In this document: piece by piece, positions 8,417-17,829 of the stretch
Layout of the letters: each line of letters starts with the position of its first letter
How positions within the stretch are numbered: position 1 is the stretch's first letter
Origin: Pedococcus badiiscoriae
Lineage (GTDB): Bacteria > Actinomycetota > Actinomycetes > Actinomycetales > Dermatophilaceae
Direction: 5' to 3'
NCBI RefSeq assembly: GCF_013408925.1
Contig: NZ_JACCAB010000001.1
Coordinates: 496,001-560,000, forward strand
Length of the DNA stretch: 64,000 bases
The notes under the pieces: model-generated
What the model saw: only the letters and a program-made list of their open reading frames with translations
Database searches by the model: none
Told to the model about the DNA's origin: nothing
Translations under genes and position numbers: made by a program

Positions 8417-10320
8417 TACCGTCCGTCCTTGTCGGCGTCCTCGGGCTGTTCGGTGGCCTCGTCCTCTTCACGGTCCCACTGCGGGGCGGTGTCCTTCGCG
8501 ACCTGGATCGCGTCGTTGCTGACTCCTGCCGGGACCATGGGCCAGACCATGGCGTCGCGGTGGACGACGAAGTCGACGATGACCGGGACGTCGTTGATCT
8601 CCATGGCCTTCTTGATCGTGGCGTCGACGTCCTCCGGGCGTTCGCACCGCAGCCCGACGCAGCCGTAGGCCTCGGCGAGCTTGACGAAGTCCGGGATGCG
8701 GCTGCCCACGGAGGTGTGCAGGTCCGTGTTGGAGTACCGCTTGTCGTAGAAGAGCGACTGCCACTGGCGGACCATGCCCAGGCTGCTGTTGTTGATGATC
8801 GCGACCTTGATCGGGATGTTGTTGATGACGCAGGTGGCGAGCTCCTGGTTGGTCATCTGGAAGCAGCCGTCCCCGTCGATCGCCCAGACCACGCGGTCCG
8901 GCTGGGCGACCTTCGCGCCCATCGCGGCCGGCACGGCATACCCCATCGTGCCGAGGCCACCGGAGTTGAGCCACGCGTTAGGGCGTTCGTACTGGACGAA
9001 CTGGGCCGCCCACATCTGGTGCTGGCCGACGCCGGCGACGTAGACCGACTCCGGGCCGCTGATGGCGCCGATGCGCTCGATGACGTGCTGCGGCGCCACG
9101 CTCTCCTCGCCCTCGGGTGAGGTGTAGCCCAGTGGGAACGTGGACTTCCAGCCAGCCGTCTGCTCGCGCCAGGCGTCGTAGTCGCCGATCGTGCCGGCGT
9201 CGCGGTCGGCGGCCACGGCCTTGACGAGCTCGCCGATGACCTCGAGGACGTCGCCGACGATCGGCACGTCGGCGTTGCGGTTCTTGGAGATCTCGGCCGG
9301 GTCGATGTCGGCGTGGATGACCTTGGCCTCCGGCGCGAAGGTCGACAGCTGGCCGGTCACCCGGTCGTCGAAGCGCGCACCGAGGGTGATGAGCAGGTCC
9401 GCCTTCTGCAGGGCGGTGACGGCCGCGACCGAGCCGTGCATGCCAGGCATGCCCAGGTGCAGCGGATGGCTGTCGGGGACGGCGCCGCGGGCCATCAGGG
9501 TGGTGACCACAGGGATCTGCGTCAGCTCGACGAACTCGCGCAGCGCGTCGGAGGCGTTGCCGCGGATGACCCCGCCGCCGACGTAGAACACCGGCCTCCT
9601 GGCCTGGGCGATGAGCCGGGCGGCCTCGCGGATCTGCTTGTTGTGCGGCCGGGCGACCGGGCGGTAGCCGGGCAGGTCGTACTTGGGTGGCCACGCGAAG
9701 GTCGTCTTGGCCTGCAGCGCGTCCTTGGAGATGTCGACGAGCACCGGACCCGGCCGCCCGGTGGACGCGATGTGGAAGGCCTCCGCGATCACGCGAGGGA
9801 TCTGCGAGGCGTCCGTGACGAGGTAGTTGTGCTTGGTGATCGGCATCGTGATGCCGCGGATGTCCGCCTCCTGGAAGGCGTCCGTGCCGATCGCGGCCGA
9901 GGCGACCTGACCGGTGATGGCCACGATCGGCACCGAGTCCATGTAGGCGTCGGCGATGGCGGTGACGAGGTTCGTGGCCCCCGGACCGGAGGTGGCCATG
10001 CAGACCCCGACCTTGCCGGTCGCGCTCGCGTACCCCTCGGCCGCGTGGCCGGCGCCCTGCTCGTGCCGGACGAGGATGTGGCGGACCTTGACCGAGTCGA
10101 GCAGCGGGTCGTATGCCGGCAGGATCGCGCCCCCGGGGATCCCGAAGACCGTGTCGACGTCCATGGCCTCGAGGGAGAGCACCAGGCTCTGCGCGCCCGT
10201 CACCTGGACGGGCACCTTCGCCTTTGCCTGCTCGGCCAGCCTGGACGGGCTGGGAGCCGGGCCGGGCGGGGTCTGGGCTGGACTCGGTGCCGGGCTCGGT
10301 GCCGGTTTCGCGTCGCTCAC
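8416..10320 (-). CDS. ilvB: Acetolactate synthase large (catalytic) subunit
   Basis: 634 residues. TPP-dependent condensation of two pyruvates, or pyruvate and 2-oxobutyrate, to acetohydroxy acids. The catalytic Glu is in [16 protein letters not shown], and the TPP/Mg motif [12 protein letters not shown] lies near residue 495. A Pro/Ala-rich leader of about 35 residues ([18 protein letters not shown]) precedes the conserved core; this is not seen in enterobacterial enzymes and is probably disordered. Start is GTG 10320 with only a weak ribosome site. The gene is preceded by a promoter and an attenuator-like hairpin (10368-10495). Confidence 0.96.
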   Translation of the reverse strand: MSDAKPAPSPAPSPAQTPPGPAPSPSRLAEQAKAKVPVQVTGAQSLVLSLEAMDVDTVFGIPGGAILPAYDPLLDSVKVRHILVRHEQGAGHAAEGYASATGKVGVCMATSGPGATNLVTAIADAYMDSVPIVAITGQVASAAIGTDAFQEADIRGITMPITKHNYLVTDASQIPRVIAEAFHIASTGRPGPVLVDISKDALQAKTTFAWPPKYDLPGYRPVARPHNKQIREAARLIAQARRPVFYVGGGVIRGNASDALREFVELTQIPVVTTLMARGAVPDSHPLHLGMPGMHGSVAAVTALQKADLLITLGARFDDRVTGQLSTFAPEAKVIHADIDPAEISKNRNADVPIVGDVLEVIGELVKAVAADRDAGTIGDYDAWREQTAGWKSTFPLGYTSPEGEESVAPQHVIERIGAISGPESVYVAGVGQHQMWAAQFVQYERPNAWLNSGGLGTMGYAVPAAMGAKVAQPDRVVWAIDGDGCFQMTNQELATCVINNIPIKVAIINNSSLGMVRQWQSLFYDKRYSNTDLHTSVGSRIPDFVKLAEAYGCVGLRCERPEDVDATIKKAMEINDVPVIVDFVVHRDAMVWPMVPAGVSNDAIQVAKDTAPQWDREEDEATEQPEDADKDGR

Positions 10321-10367
10321 GTCTCTACCGCTTTCGGTTCTCGCATGCTGGATCTGCTCATGAAAAA

Positions 10368-10400
10368 GCCCTCCAGTTCCGGTGGGGAACGACGGAGGGC
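10368..10400 (-). terminator. Intrinsic terminator or attenuator ahead of ilvB
   Basis: On the minus strand GCCCTCC (10394-10400) pairs with GGAGGGC (10368-10374), and inner GTTCC/GGAAC (10376-10390) extend the stem; five U follow (10363-10367). It lies 43 nt before the ilvB GTG and 148 nt after the ilvD stop. An upstream GCGCGC-rich inverted repeat and a second GGCCCTC that could pair with GGAGGGC suggest alternative folds, as in an attenuator; it may also just terminate ilvD. Confidence 0.7.
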
Positions 10401-10466
10401 AGCGCGCTTGCTCTCGGGATGAGGGCCTGCGCGCTAGGGAAGTACGAGAATTCGTGCCACACGAGA

Positions 10467-10495
10467 ACTCTCTCGCCGACCTCCAGTGGTGTCAA
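10467..10495 (-). promoter_or_regulatory. Predicted ilvBNC promoter
   Basis: On the minus strand TTGACA (10490-10495) and GAGAGT (10467-10472) are spaced by 17 nt. Transcription would begin near 10460 and give a leader of about 140 nt that contains the attenuator-like hairpin. Confidence 0.5.
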
Positions 10496-10548
10496 CGTAC
10501 GAGACAGCCGGTCCCACGATCCGGACCTGTCGTCTCAGTCACAGAGCA

Positions 10549-12276
10549 CTAGCCGCAGACGGCGCCGCCGCTCGCGCTGCCGACCAGCTTGCGGTACTTG
10601 GCCAGGACGCCGCGGGGGTACTTGGACTCCGGTGGCACGAAGCCCTCCGCGCGCCGGGCCAGCTCCGCCTCGTCGACGTGCACGTCGAGCAGGCCACCGG
10701 CGACGTCGAGCGTGATGCGGTCACCGTCACGCACGAACGCGATGGGACCGCCATCGACGGCTTCCGGCGCCACGTGTCCGACGCACAGACCGGTGGTCCC
10801 GCCGGAGAAGCGGCCGTCGGTGAGCAGCAGCACGTCCTTGCCCAGCCCGGCGCCCTTGATGGCGCCGGTGACCGCCAGCATCTCGCGCATGCCCGGCCCA
10901 CCCTTGGGTCCCTCGTAGCGGATCACCACCACGTCGCCCGCCTTGAGCGAGCCCTGCGCGACGGCGTCCATGGCGGCGCGCTCACCGTCGAACACCCGCG
11001 CGGTGCCCTCGAAGACGTCGGAGTCGAAGCCGGCCGACTTCACCACGGCACCCCCGGGAGCGAGCGAACCCTTGAGGATCGTGATCCCGCCGGTCCGGTG
11101 GATCGGCTCCTTCATGGCCCGGACGACCTTGCCGTCGACATCGGGCGGAGCGATGTCGGCGAGGTTCTCGGCCATCGTCCTGCCCGTGACCGTCAGGCAG
11201 TCACCGTGCAGCAGGCCCGCGTCGAGCAGGGCGCGCATGACCACAGGCACTCCCCCGACCCGGTCGATGTCGGTCATGACGAACTGGCCGAAGGGCTTGA
11301 CGTCGGCCAGGTGCGGCACCTTCGCCCCGATGCGCGAGAAGTCGTCGAGGGTCAGGTCGACCTCGGCCTCGTGGGCGATGGCCAACAGGTGGAGCACCGC
11401 GTTCGTCGAGCCGCCGAAGGCCATGACCACGGCGATGGCGTTCTCGAACGCCTCCTTCGTCATGATGTCCCGCGCCGTGATCCCGCGCCGCAGCAGTCCG
11501 ACGACGGCCTCCCCCGACTTGCGGGCGAACCCGTCGCGGCGACGGTCGGTGGCCGGCGGCGCCGCGGAGCCCGGCAGCGACATCCCGATGGCCTCGGCGA
11601 CAGAGGCCATCGTGTTGGCGGTGTACATGCCACCGCAGGCGCCCTCCCCGGGACAGATCGCCCGCTCGATCGCGTCGACGTCGGCCCGCGACATGAGACC
11701 CGCGGCGCAGGCACCCACCGCCTCGAACGCGTCGATGATCGTCACAGTCTTCTCGGACCCGTCCGACAGCTTGGCGATCCCCGGCAGGATCGACCCGGCA
11801 TACAGGAACACGCTGGACAGGTCGAGGCGCGCCGCGGCCATCAGCATGCCGGGCAGCGACTTGTCACACCCCGCGAGCAGCACCGAGCCGTCGAGGCGCT
11901 CGGCGTTCATCACGGTCTCCACCGAGTCCGCGATGATCTCTCGGCTCACGAGGGAGAAGTGCATGCCCTCGTGGCCCATCGAGATCCCGTCGCTGACCGA
12001 GATCGTGCCGAACTCGAGCGGGTACCCACCGGCGGCGTGCACGCCGTCCTTGACGGCCTTGGCGAGCCGGTCGAGGGACAGGTTGCACGGCGTGATCTCG
12101 TTCCAGGAACTGGCCACCCCGATCTGCGGCTTGACCCAGTCGTCGTCCCCCATGCCGACCGCGCGGAGCATGCCCCGGGCGGCCGCCTTCTCCAGGCCGT
12201 CGGTCACATCGCGGCTGCGTGGCTTGATGTCGACGCCGTCAATGGCTGCCCCGGGGACCGGTTCGGTGGTCGTCAT
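10549..12276 (-). CDS. ilvD: Dihydroxy-acid dehydratase
   Basis: 575 residues. Fe-S-dependent dehydration of 2,3-dihydroxy acids to the 2-oxo precursors of valine and isoleucine. Conserved segments [28 protein letters not shown] and [14 protein letters not shown] carry the cluster cysteines; the C-terminal region has the active-site [11 protein letters not shown] loop. ATG 12276 has TAGACT 6 nt upstream and no ribosome site, so the message is probably leaderless. It is separated from ilvB by 228 bp. Confidence 0.96.
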   Translation of the reverse strand: MTTTEPVPGAAIDGVDIKPRSRDVTDGLEKAAARGMLRAVGMGDDDWVKPQIGVASSWNEITPCNLSLDRLAKAVKDGVHAAGGYPLEFGTISVSDGISMGHEGMHFSLVSREIIADSVETVMNAERLDGSVLLAGCDKSLPGMLMAAARLDLSSVFLYAGSILPGIAKLSDGSEKTVTIIDAFEAVGACAAGLMSRADVDAIERAICPGEGACGGMYTANTMASVAEAIGMSLPGSAAPPATDRRRDGFARKSGEAVVGLLRRGITARDIMTKEAFENAIAVVMAFGGSTNAVLHLLAIAHEAEVDLTLDDFSRIGAKVPHLADVKPFGQFVMTDIDRVGGVPVVMRALLDAGLLHGDCLTVTGRTMAENLADIAPPDVDGKVVRAMKEPIHRTGGITILKGSLAPGGAVVKSAGFDSDVFEGTARVFDGERAAMDAVAQGSLKAGDVVVIRYEGPKGGPGMREMLAVTGAIKGAGLGKDVLLLTDGRFSGGTTGLCVGHVAPEAVDGGPIAFVRDGDRITLDVAGGLLDVHVDEAELARRAEGFVPPESKYPRGVLAKYRKLVGSASGGAVCG

Positions 12277-12282
12277 GTCCGC

Positions 12283-12288
12283 AGTCTA
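12283..12288 (-). promoter_or_regulatory. -10 box, leaderless start of ilvD
   Basis: TAGACT on the minus strand, 6 nt before ATG 12276. Confidence 0.55.
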
Positions 12289-12329
12289 GGACTCGGGTCC
12301 ACAGGGTGGGACGCGGGTCTCACGGACCG

Positions 12330-12854
12330 TCACCCTCGTGAGACGTGGCACCGCTCGAGCGCCGCGGTGCCGATGTCGAGCCCAGACCAGGGGCCGGCAT
12401 AGCGCAGCACGGCGATCGACGACGTGGGGAACCCGGCGGCCAGGCACTCGTGCGCCGCCGACGACCCGTCGCCCTCCGACAGTCCGCTGGCCAGCGCAGC
12501 CATCGTCGGGTTGTGCCCCACGACCATCACGACCTGCGCCTCGCCCGCAGCCTCGCGAACCGTCTGCAGCACGGTCTGGGCTCCACCGGAGTAGATGCTG
12601 TCGTCGAACTCGACGGTCTCGCCACACGCGCCACCGTCGACCGCCGCCTCCCACGTCTGCCGGGTGCGCACGGCCGTCGAGCACAGTACGAGCTCAGGCC
12701 CCAGCTCGTGCTCGTGCAGCCAGGCGCCGGCCGCCATGGCGTCGCGCCGACCGCGTGCGGTGAGTGAGCGCTCGTGGTCGGCCTTGCCATAGACCTGCTC
12801 GGCCTTGGCGTGACGGAACAGGATGAGCACCTTGTCATCGCTGGCGAGGGTCAT
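12330..12854 (-). CDS. SixA-like histidine phosphatase family protein
   Basis: 174 residues from ATG 12854. Histidine phosphatase superfamily: the catalytic LFRHAKAE (RHG-type motif) is near the N-terminus and the second catalytic His is in VVGHNPTM about 90 residues later. Size and sequence fit SixA, which removes phosphate from phosphohistidine in signalling proteins; the true substrate is unknown. A frame extension upstream to 12938 lacks conservation and a ribosome site, so the internal ATG is preferred; CATGCT lies 6 nt before it. The gene diverges from a PLP enzyme gene. Confidence 0.85.
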   Translation of the reverse strand: MTLASDDKVLILFRHAKAEQVYGKADHERSLTARGRRDAMAAGAWLHEHELGPELVLCSTAVRTRQTWEAAVDGGACGETVEFDDSIYSGGAQTVLQTVREAAGEAQVVMVVGHNPTMAALASGLSEGDGSSAAHECLAAGFPTSSIAVLRYAGPWSGLDIGTAALERCHVSRG

Positions 12855-13006
12855 ACCCCGAGCATGGACCCGTCGAGCGTCAACAACCAGTCTTGACAGC
12901 GGGGCCCCGAGCGCGGCGGCTACCCTTCGTCCCACCACGACGAGGTGACCCCGAGGCAGTGAACCCGCGGCCGCGGCACACCTCTCCGGCCAGTGAGGAA
13001 CGACCG

Positions 13007-14116
13007 ATGGAGCAGCCGCCCGCCCTGATCGACGTCAGGGCGACCGCACCGACCGACCGGCCCTGGCTCGACGAGGCGATCCGCCGCATCCAGGCCGATG
13101 CGAACCGCAGCGCCGACACCCACCTCGTGCAGGTACCGCTGCCCGGACTGCCCGATGTCGATCTCTACCTCAAGGACGAGTCGACGCACCCCACCGGCAG
13201 CCTCAAGCACCGCCTGGCGAGGTCCCTGTTCCTCTACGCCCTGTGCAACGGCGAGCTGCACCAGGGCACCACGGTCATCGAGGCGTCGAGCGGGTCCACC
13301 GCGGTGAGCGAGGCGTACTTCGCCCGGATGCTCGGACTGCCGTTCATCGCCGTCATGGTCCGCACGACCAGCCCGGAGAAGATCGCCCTCATCGAGCGCG
13401 AGGGCGGCCAGTGCCACTTCGTGGACGACGCAGGCGAGGTCTACGAAGTGGCGCGACAGCTCGCCGAGGACCGCGGCGGCCACTACCTCGACCAGTTCAC
13501 GTTCGCCGAGCGCGCGACCGACTGGCGCGGCAACAACAACATCGCGGAGTCGATCTTCGAGCAGATGGGCCGCGAGCGGCATCCCGTGCCGCACTGGGTC
13601 GTCGTCGGCGCGGGCACCGGCGGGACGAGCGCGACCATCGGCCGCTACGTGCGCTACCGGGGACTGGCCAGCCAGGTCTGCGTCGTCGACCCGGAGCACT
13701 CGGCGTTCCTCCCGGCCTTCTGCGGCGACGACGCCGGCGTCACGGCCGCGTGCGGGTCGCGCATCGAGGGCATCGGCCGGCCCCGGGTCGAGCCCAGCTT
13801 CGTCCCGAGTGTCGTCGACCGGATGATGCTGGTGCCCGACGCCGCTTCCGTGGCGGCCATGCGGTTCCTCACCGAACGCACCGGCCTGCGCGGTGGCGCC
13901 TCCACCGGCACCAACCTGTTCGGCGCGATGCTCCTGGCGTGCGAGATGGCCGAGCGCGGGGAGGGCGGCAGCATCGTCTCCCTGCTGTGCGACGGGTCCG
14001 AGAGGTATGCCGGCACGTACCGCAGCGATGCGTGGCTGACCGAGCGCGGGTGGGACCTCGAGCCACACCTCGCGGTGCTGCGGGCAGCCTGGGACGACGG
14101 CGTCTGGACCGGCTGA
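13007..14116 (+). CDS. PLP-dependent cysteine synthase/desulfhydrase family protein (Cds1-like)
   Basis: 369 residues. Fold-type II PLP enzyme: the Schiff-base Lys is in [10 protein letters not shown] (about residue 65), the Asn-binding loop in [15 protein letters not shown], and the glycine-rich phosphate cradle in [14 protein letters not shown] (about residue 205). Overall it resembles the actinobacterial group containing mycobacterial Cds1, an L-cysteine desulfhydrase, more than CysK; cysteine breakdown to pyruvate, ammonia and sulfide is the likely role. GAGGAA lies 6 nt before ATG 13007. It converges with the MoaD-like gene, the two stops lying in a short inverted repeat (14111-14130). 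Confidence 0.8.
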   Translation: MEQPPALIDVRATAPTDRPWLDEAIRRIQADANRSADTHLVQVPLPGLPDVDLYLKDESTHPTGSLKHRLARSLFLYALCNGELHQGTTVIEASSGSTAVSEAYFARMLGLPFIAVMVRTTSPEKIALIEREGGQCHFVDDAGEVYEVARQLAEDRGGHYLDQFTFAERATDWRGNNNIAESIFEQMGRERHPVPHWVVVGAGTGGTSATIGRYVRYRGLASQVCVVDPEHSAFLPAFCGDDAGVTAACGSRIEGIGRPRVEPSFVPSVVDRMMLVPDAASVAAMRFLTERTGLRGGASTGTNLFGAMLLACEMAERGEGGSIVSLLCDGSERYAGTYRSDAWLTERGWDLEPHLAVLRAAWDDGVWTG

Positions 14117-14124
14117 GCGACCGG

Positions 14125-14409
14125 TCAGCCCCCGGACACGGCGTTGATGACGTGGACCGTGGAGTTCGGGGTGACTGCGGTCTGCACCCCGTGCGCGCGT
14201 TTGGCGTCCTCGCCGTCGACGAACACGTTGACGTGTCGCCGGATCTCGCCCCGCTCGTCGCGGACCCGCGAAGCCAGGATGGGCCAGGGCCCGAACGCCA
14301 GGTCGAGCACGTCGCCGAGCGGCGCCTGCGCGCTCAGCTCGACGGGCAGCTCGGCCGCGCCATCGGCCAGGTCGCGCAGCAGACCGGGCAGCACCACTCG
14401 AGCCGTCAT
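14125..14409 (-). CDS. MoaD/ThiS-like ubiquitin-fold protein
   Basis: 94 residues ending in INAVSGG. The C-terminal Gly-Gly and beta-grasp pattern (VNVFVDGEDAKRAHGVQT) mark the MoaD/ThiS sulfur-carrier family. The ATG at 14409 overlaps the stop of the Asp-box gene as ATGA, so the two are translationally coupled. No MoeB/ThiF-type activating enzyme or molybdopterin gene lies in the window, so it may serve in sulfur transfer or protein tagging with an activator encoded elsewhere. Function not established. Confidence 0.8.
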   Translation of the reverse strand: MTARVVLPGLLRDLADGAAELPVELSAQAPLGDVLDLAFGPWPILASRVRDERGEIRRHVNVFVDGEDAKRAHGVQTAVTPNSTVHVINAVSGG

Positions 14410-15503
14410 GGCAGCGTGACCGCCCGCACGCAGAGCACGTCCGGGAGCTGCTGCACGATGCGCTCGAACGAGTCGCCGCCATCCAGGGACGCGTAGACCT
14501 CCCCGTTGCGAGTGCCGAGGTACAGACCCGGCTCGTCGGGGTGGTTGTCCAGGCCCGCGGCATCGCGCAGCACGTTGGTGTAGGAGGGAGAAGGCAGCCC
14601 CTCGTGCTGGGTGCGCCAGGTCGCACCGGCGTCGTCGGTGCGCTGGACCTGGAGCTCGGCCGCCGGGGGGATGCGCTCACCGTCGGAGGCGATGGGCACC
14701 AGCCACATCGTGTCCCCGCGGCTCGGGTGGGCCAGGGCCGTCATGCCGAAGTTCGTCGGCAGCCCGGCCTCGATCGAGGTCCAGGTGACCCCGTCGTCGT
14801 CGGATCGGTAGACGCCCCTGTGGTTCTGGGCGTAGAGGCGAGTCGGGGTGCCGCTGTCGCGCACCACCTTGTGGACGCACTGGCCGAACTCGGGCCACTC
14901 GTCGTGTGGCTGGAAGTAGGCGTGGATGCCGGTGTTGCCCGGGTTCCACGACTCCCCGCCGTCGCGGGTGTTGTAGACGCCGCCCGTGCTCATCGCAACG
15001 AGCATGCTGTTCGCGTCGACGGGGCTGGGCAAGACCGTGTGGATGGCCCCGCCGCCGAAGCCCTCACCCCACTGCGGGCGGTGCGGGTGCTCCCACAGAC
15101 CGCGGTTGAGCTCGAACGTCTCTCCACGGTCCGCGCTGCGCCACAGGCCCTGGGGCTCGGTGCCCGCCCACACGACTGACGGGTCGTGCGGGTCCGCCAC
15201 GAGCTGCCAGGTTGCCTTGAGCGCGGTGTCGGTGTCCTCCGGAAAGCGGATCGAGCCGTCCGGGTGCTCCACCCAGGTGGCGCCGAGGTCGTCCGAGTGC
15301 TGAAGCGAGGGACCCCAGTGCGAGGAGCGGAACCCCACGAGCAGCCTGGTCGGGTCGCTGCGGGTGTCGAAGAGCAGCGACAGCACCTCGCTCATCAGGA
15401 AGTGCGGCCCCTCCAGCTGCCACGACTTCCGGTCCTGGCTGCGGGCCAGCCACAACCCCTTGCGTGTGCCGATTCCGACGACGGTCTCACCCATGTTGCC
15501 CAT
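14406..15503 (-). CDS. Asp-box (BNR) repeat beta-propeller protein
   Basis: 365 residues without a signal peptide. Several Asp-box motifs of the S-x-D-x-G-x-T-W type are visible: HSDDLGATW, RSADRGETF, NTRDGGESW, RSDDDGVTW, RTDDAGATW and ASLDGGDSF, roughly evenly spaced, predicting a six-bladed propeller of the sialidase/sortilin type. The catalytic residues of sialidases are not evident, so enzymatic activity is doubtful. AAGGAG lies 7 nt before ATG 15503. The 3' end overlaps the MoaD-like gene by 4 bp, implying a joint function. The 106-bp gap upstream shows nothing notable. Confidence 0.8.
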   Translation of the reverse strand: MGNMGETVVGIGTRKGLWLARSQDRKSWQLEGPHFLMSEVLSLLFDTRSDPTRLLVGFRSSHWGPSLQHSDDLGATWVEHPDGSIRFPEDTDTALKATWQLVADPHDPSVVWAGTEPQGLWRSADRGETFELNRGLWEHPHRPQWGEGFGGGAIHTVLPSPVDANSMLVAMSTGGVYNTRDGGESWNPGNTGIHAYFQPHDEWPEFGQCVHKVVRDSGTPTRLYAQNHRGVYRSDDDGVTWTSIEAGLPTNFGMTALAHPSRGDTMWLVPIASDGERIPPAAELQVQRTDDAGATWRTQHEGLPSPSYTNVLRDAAGLDNHPDEPGLYLGTRNGEVYASLDGGDSFERIVQQLPDVLCVRAVTLP

Positions 15504-15609
15504 ACTGGCACTCCTTCCGGCCGTTCGACACGTGCCGCGGATACCGACCCGCGGCGGCAGCGGAACTCATCGGTGGTGACCCTGGTCTGCCGTTCGCCGC
15601 ACCGCGGGC

Positions 15610-16527
15610 TCAGACCAGGTTGCGCAGTGGTCTGCCCGCGGCATACGCCCCGAGCTGCTCCTGGAGGAGGCGCGCGGCCCGGGGCATGAAGGCCGTCGAG
15701 GCACCACCCACGTGCGGCGTGATCAGCACCCCGGGGGTCGTCCAGAGCGGGTGGTCGCGCGGCAGCGGCTCGGGGTCGGTGACGTCCAGCGCTGCGCGGA
15801 TCCTGCCCGCGGACGCGTGCCGCACCAGCGCGTCGGTGTCGACCACGCCACCACGCGCCACGTTGACGACCAGGGCGCCGTCGGGCAGGGCGGCCAGGAA
15901 GGCGTCATCGACCAGCCCGCGCGTGTGCTCGCTCAGCGGCACGATCGCGATGACGACGTCCTGTCGGGGCAGCAGGTCGGGCAGCTCGTCGACGCCGTGC
16001 ACCGATCGCACGAGCTCGTCGCCCGCCCGGGCACGGCTCGCCACGGCGCTCACCTGCACCTCGAACGGCGTGAGCCGCGCCGCGATCGCCCGCCCGATGG
16101 CGCCATAGCCCAGCACCAGCACGCGTTTGTCGGCCAGGGCCTGGTGGAACGACGTGGGCAGCCAGGTGCGTTCCCGTTGGGCCGCAACGAAGTCCGGGAG
16201 GTCGCGCAGGCTCGCCAGGGTGAGCGCGACCGCCAGCTCGGCCGTCGACGCATCGTGCACCCCGGTGGCGTTGGCGAGGCGCACCCCGTCGGGCAGCACG
16301 GCCTGCACGTCGTCATAGCCGGCCGTCAGGAGCTGCACCAGCTCCAGGTTCGGCACGTGCGCCAGGGCACCCAGCCGGGCGCCGGCGCCGATGTACGGCG
16401 GGACCACGACCGTGATCTCGTCGGCCCGGTCGGGCACGCCGTCGAGGTCCCACACGACGAGCTCGACCCCCGAGATCGGCCCCACCAGGTCCACCCATTC
16501 CTGCCCAGGCAGGGTCACCAGCGTCAT
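15610..16527 (-). CDS. D-isomer specific 2-hydroxyacid dehydrogenase
   Basis: 305 residues. NAD(P)-dependent reduction of a 2-oxo acid or the reverse; substrate unknown. The Rossmann motif VLGYGAIGRAIA lies near residue 140; catalytic Arg in NVARGGVVDTD, Glu/Asp in DVTDPEPLPRDHPLW and His in ITPHVGGAS. It lacks the ASB/ACT domains of SerA and is closer to the glyoxylate/hydroxypyruvate reductase-like group. ATG 16527 has TAGCGT 6 nt upstream. Confidence 0.88.
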   Translation of the reverse strand: MTLVTLPGQEWVDLVGPISGVELVVWDLDGVPDRADEITVVVPPYIGAGARLGALAHVPNLELVQLLTAGYDDVQAVLPDGVRLANATGVHDASTAELAVALTLASLRDLPDFVAAQRERTWLPTSFHQALADKRVLVLGYGAIGRAIAARLTPFEVQVSAVASRARAGDELVRSVHGVDELPDLLPRQDVVIAIVPLSEHTRGLVDDAFLAALPDGALVVNVARGGVVDTDALVRHASAGRIRAALDVTDPEPLPRDHPLWTTPGVLITPHVGGASTAFMPRAARLLQEQLGAYAAGRPLRNLV

Positions 16528-16533
16528 GGCCCC

Positions 16534-16539
16534 ACGCTA
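16534..16539 (-). promoter_or_regulatory. -10 box, leaderless start of hydroxyacid dehydrogenase gene
   Basis: TAGCGT on the minus strand, 6 nt before ATG 16527. Confidence 0.5.
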
Positions 16540-16601
16540 GCCCCGCGCCCTTGCCTGGGGATCGCCCGTCCGCGTCCGCGCGATGTCTCGCACAATGGGG
16601 T

Positions 16602-17786
16602 ATGCCGCGTGCACGCTTGCGTCGATGGGGCACCCGCTCAGGGGCCGCCTGCACGGTTGCCCTGCTGGTGGTCAGCGGTTGCTCGGGTGCCGGTGGCCCG
16701 GGCGACGGCTCGACCAGCACGGTCACCCGCCCCATCTCGAGCGCCGCCGCGACCACGGCCAGCACCGCTCCCACCACGACGAGCGCGACGAGCACCACCA
16801 GGACGCCGTCGCCGGCGACGGTCCCGCCGACGGCGACCCTGGCGACCCACCTCGACGTCCCGTGGGCCGTGGCGTTCCTGCCCGACGGATCGGCCCTGGT
16901 CACGTTGCGCGACAAGGCCCAGCTGCTGCACGTCAGGCCGGGCCACGCGCCGACGGTGGTGGGCAGGATCGCCGGCGTGCAACCGCAGGGCGAGGGCGGC
17001 CTGCTGGGCGTCGCGGTGTCACCACGCTTTGCCATTGACCGGGCCGTGTTCGTCTACTTCACCAGCGCCGAGGACAACCGCGTCGTCAGGCTGACCTACG
17101 CGAACGAGACGGTGACCGGGCCGACCGTGGTGCTGCGCGGCATACCCAAGGCGGGTCACCACAACGGTGGGCGCCTGGCCTTCGGTCCTGACGGCTTCCT
17201 CTACGTCACCACCGGCGACGCGGGGAGCCCCCAGCGTGCGCAGGACAAGCTCGCGCTGGGCGGCAAGATCCTGCGGATCACAGCGGACGGCAGACCCGCG
17301 CCGGGCAACCCTTTCGGGGCCTCCCCCGTCTGGACGTACGGCCACCGCAATGTCCAGGGCATCGCCTGGGCTCCCGACGGACGGATGTTCGCGAGCGAGT
17401 TCGGGCAGGACACCTGGGACGAGCTCAACCTGATCCTGCCCGGGCACAACTACGGCTGGCCGGTCGTCGAGGGTAAGGGCGGTCGCCCCCGGTTCACCGA
17501 CCCGCTGACCCAGTGGCCCACCTCCGAGGCGTCGCCGAGCGGGATCGCCGTCGCCGACGGAGCCGTGTGGATGTCGGCTCTGCGAGGTCAGTCGCTGTGG
17601 CGAATCCCGTTGGCTGCTCAGGGGATCGGCACTCCCCAACGACTGCTGCAGGGTCGGTACGGCAGGCTGCGCGACGCGGTGGCGGGTCCGGATGGCCGGC
17701 TGTGGGTGCTGACCAGCAACACCTTCCGGGGCTCCCCGCGCGCGGGCGACGACCGGCTGGTCGCGTTCAACCTCGCCACCCTGTAG
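16602..17786 (+). CDS. Lipoprotein, PQQ-dependent sugar dehydrogenase-like beta-propeller
   Basis: 394 residues. A signal peptide ends in the lipobox VVSGC (Cys27), then a Ser/Thr-rich linker (residues 28-75) leads to a propeller of the glucose/sorbosone dehydrogenase family, with GHHNGGRLAFGPDGFLYVTTGD-like core pieces (residues about 185-205) and NYGWPVVEG near residue 290. It should sit on the outer face of the membrane and oxidise sugars with PQQ, although no PQQ synthesis gene is in the window and the true substrate is unknown. ATG 16602 is chosen for the signal peptide; CACAAT lies 5 nt upstream. Confidence 0.85.
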   Translation: MPRARLRRWGTRSGAACTVALLVVSGCSGAGGPGDGSTSTVTRPISSAAATTASTAPTTTSATSTTRTPSPATVPPTATLATHLDVPWAVAFLPDGSALVTLRDKAQLLHVRPGHAPTVVGRIAGVQPQGEGGLLGVAVSPRFAIDRAVFVYFTSAEDNRVVRLTYANETVTGPTVVLRGIPKAGHHNGGRLAFGPDGFLYVTTGDAGSPQRAQDKLALGGKILRITADGRPAPGNPFGASPVWTYGHRNVQGIAWAPDGRMFASEFGQDTWDELNLILPGHNYGWPVVEGKGGRPRFTDPLTQWPTSEASPSGIAVADGAVWMSALRGQSLWRIPLAAQGIGTPQRLLQGRYGRLRDAVAGPDGRLWVLTSNTFRGSPRAGDDRLVAFNLATL

Positions 17787-17791
17787 CCCGT

Positions 17792-17829
17792 CGGCTCAGG
17801 TGCGAGCTTGGCGGCTCAGGTGAGCTTGG
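17792..17829. repeat. Tandem duplication of the gatB 3' end
   Basis: Two copies of CGGCTCAGGTG(CG)AGCTTGG (17792-17811 and 17812-17829), differing by a 2-nt indel, cover the last gatB codons, its TGA stop and the adjacent spacer. A readthrough ribosome would meet a second stop. Confidence 0.6.

Noticed and set aside
10363..10462. Branched-chain leader peptide gene
   Set aside because: The only short frame (GTG near 10459) lacks runs of Ile, Leu or Val codons.
10486..12402. 638-codon open frame on the plus strand
   Set aside because: Mirror of ilvD in high-G+C DNA; composition (Arg, Asp, His, Val) is that of an antisense shadow.
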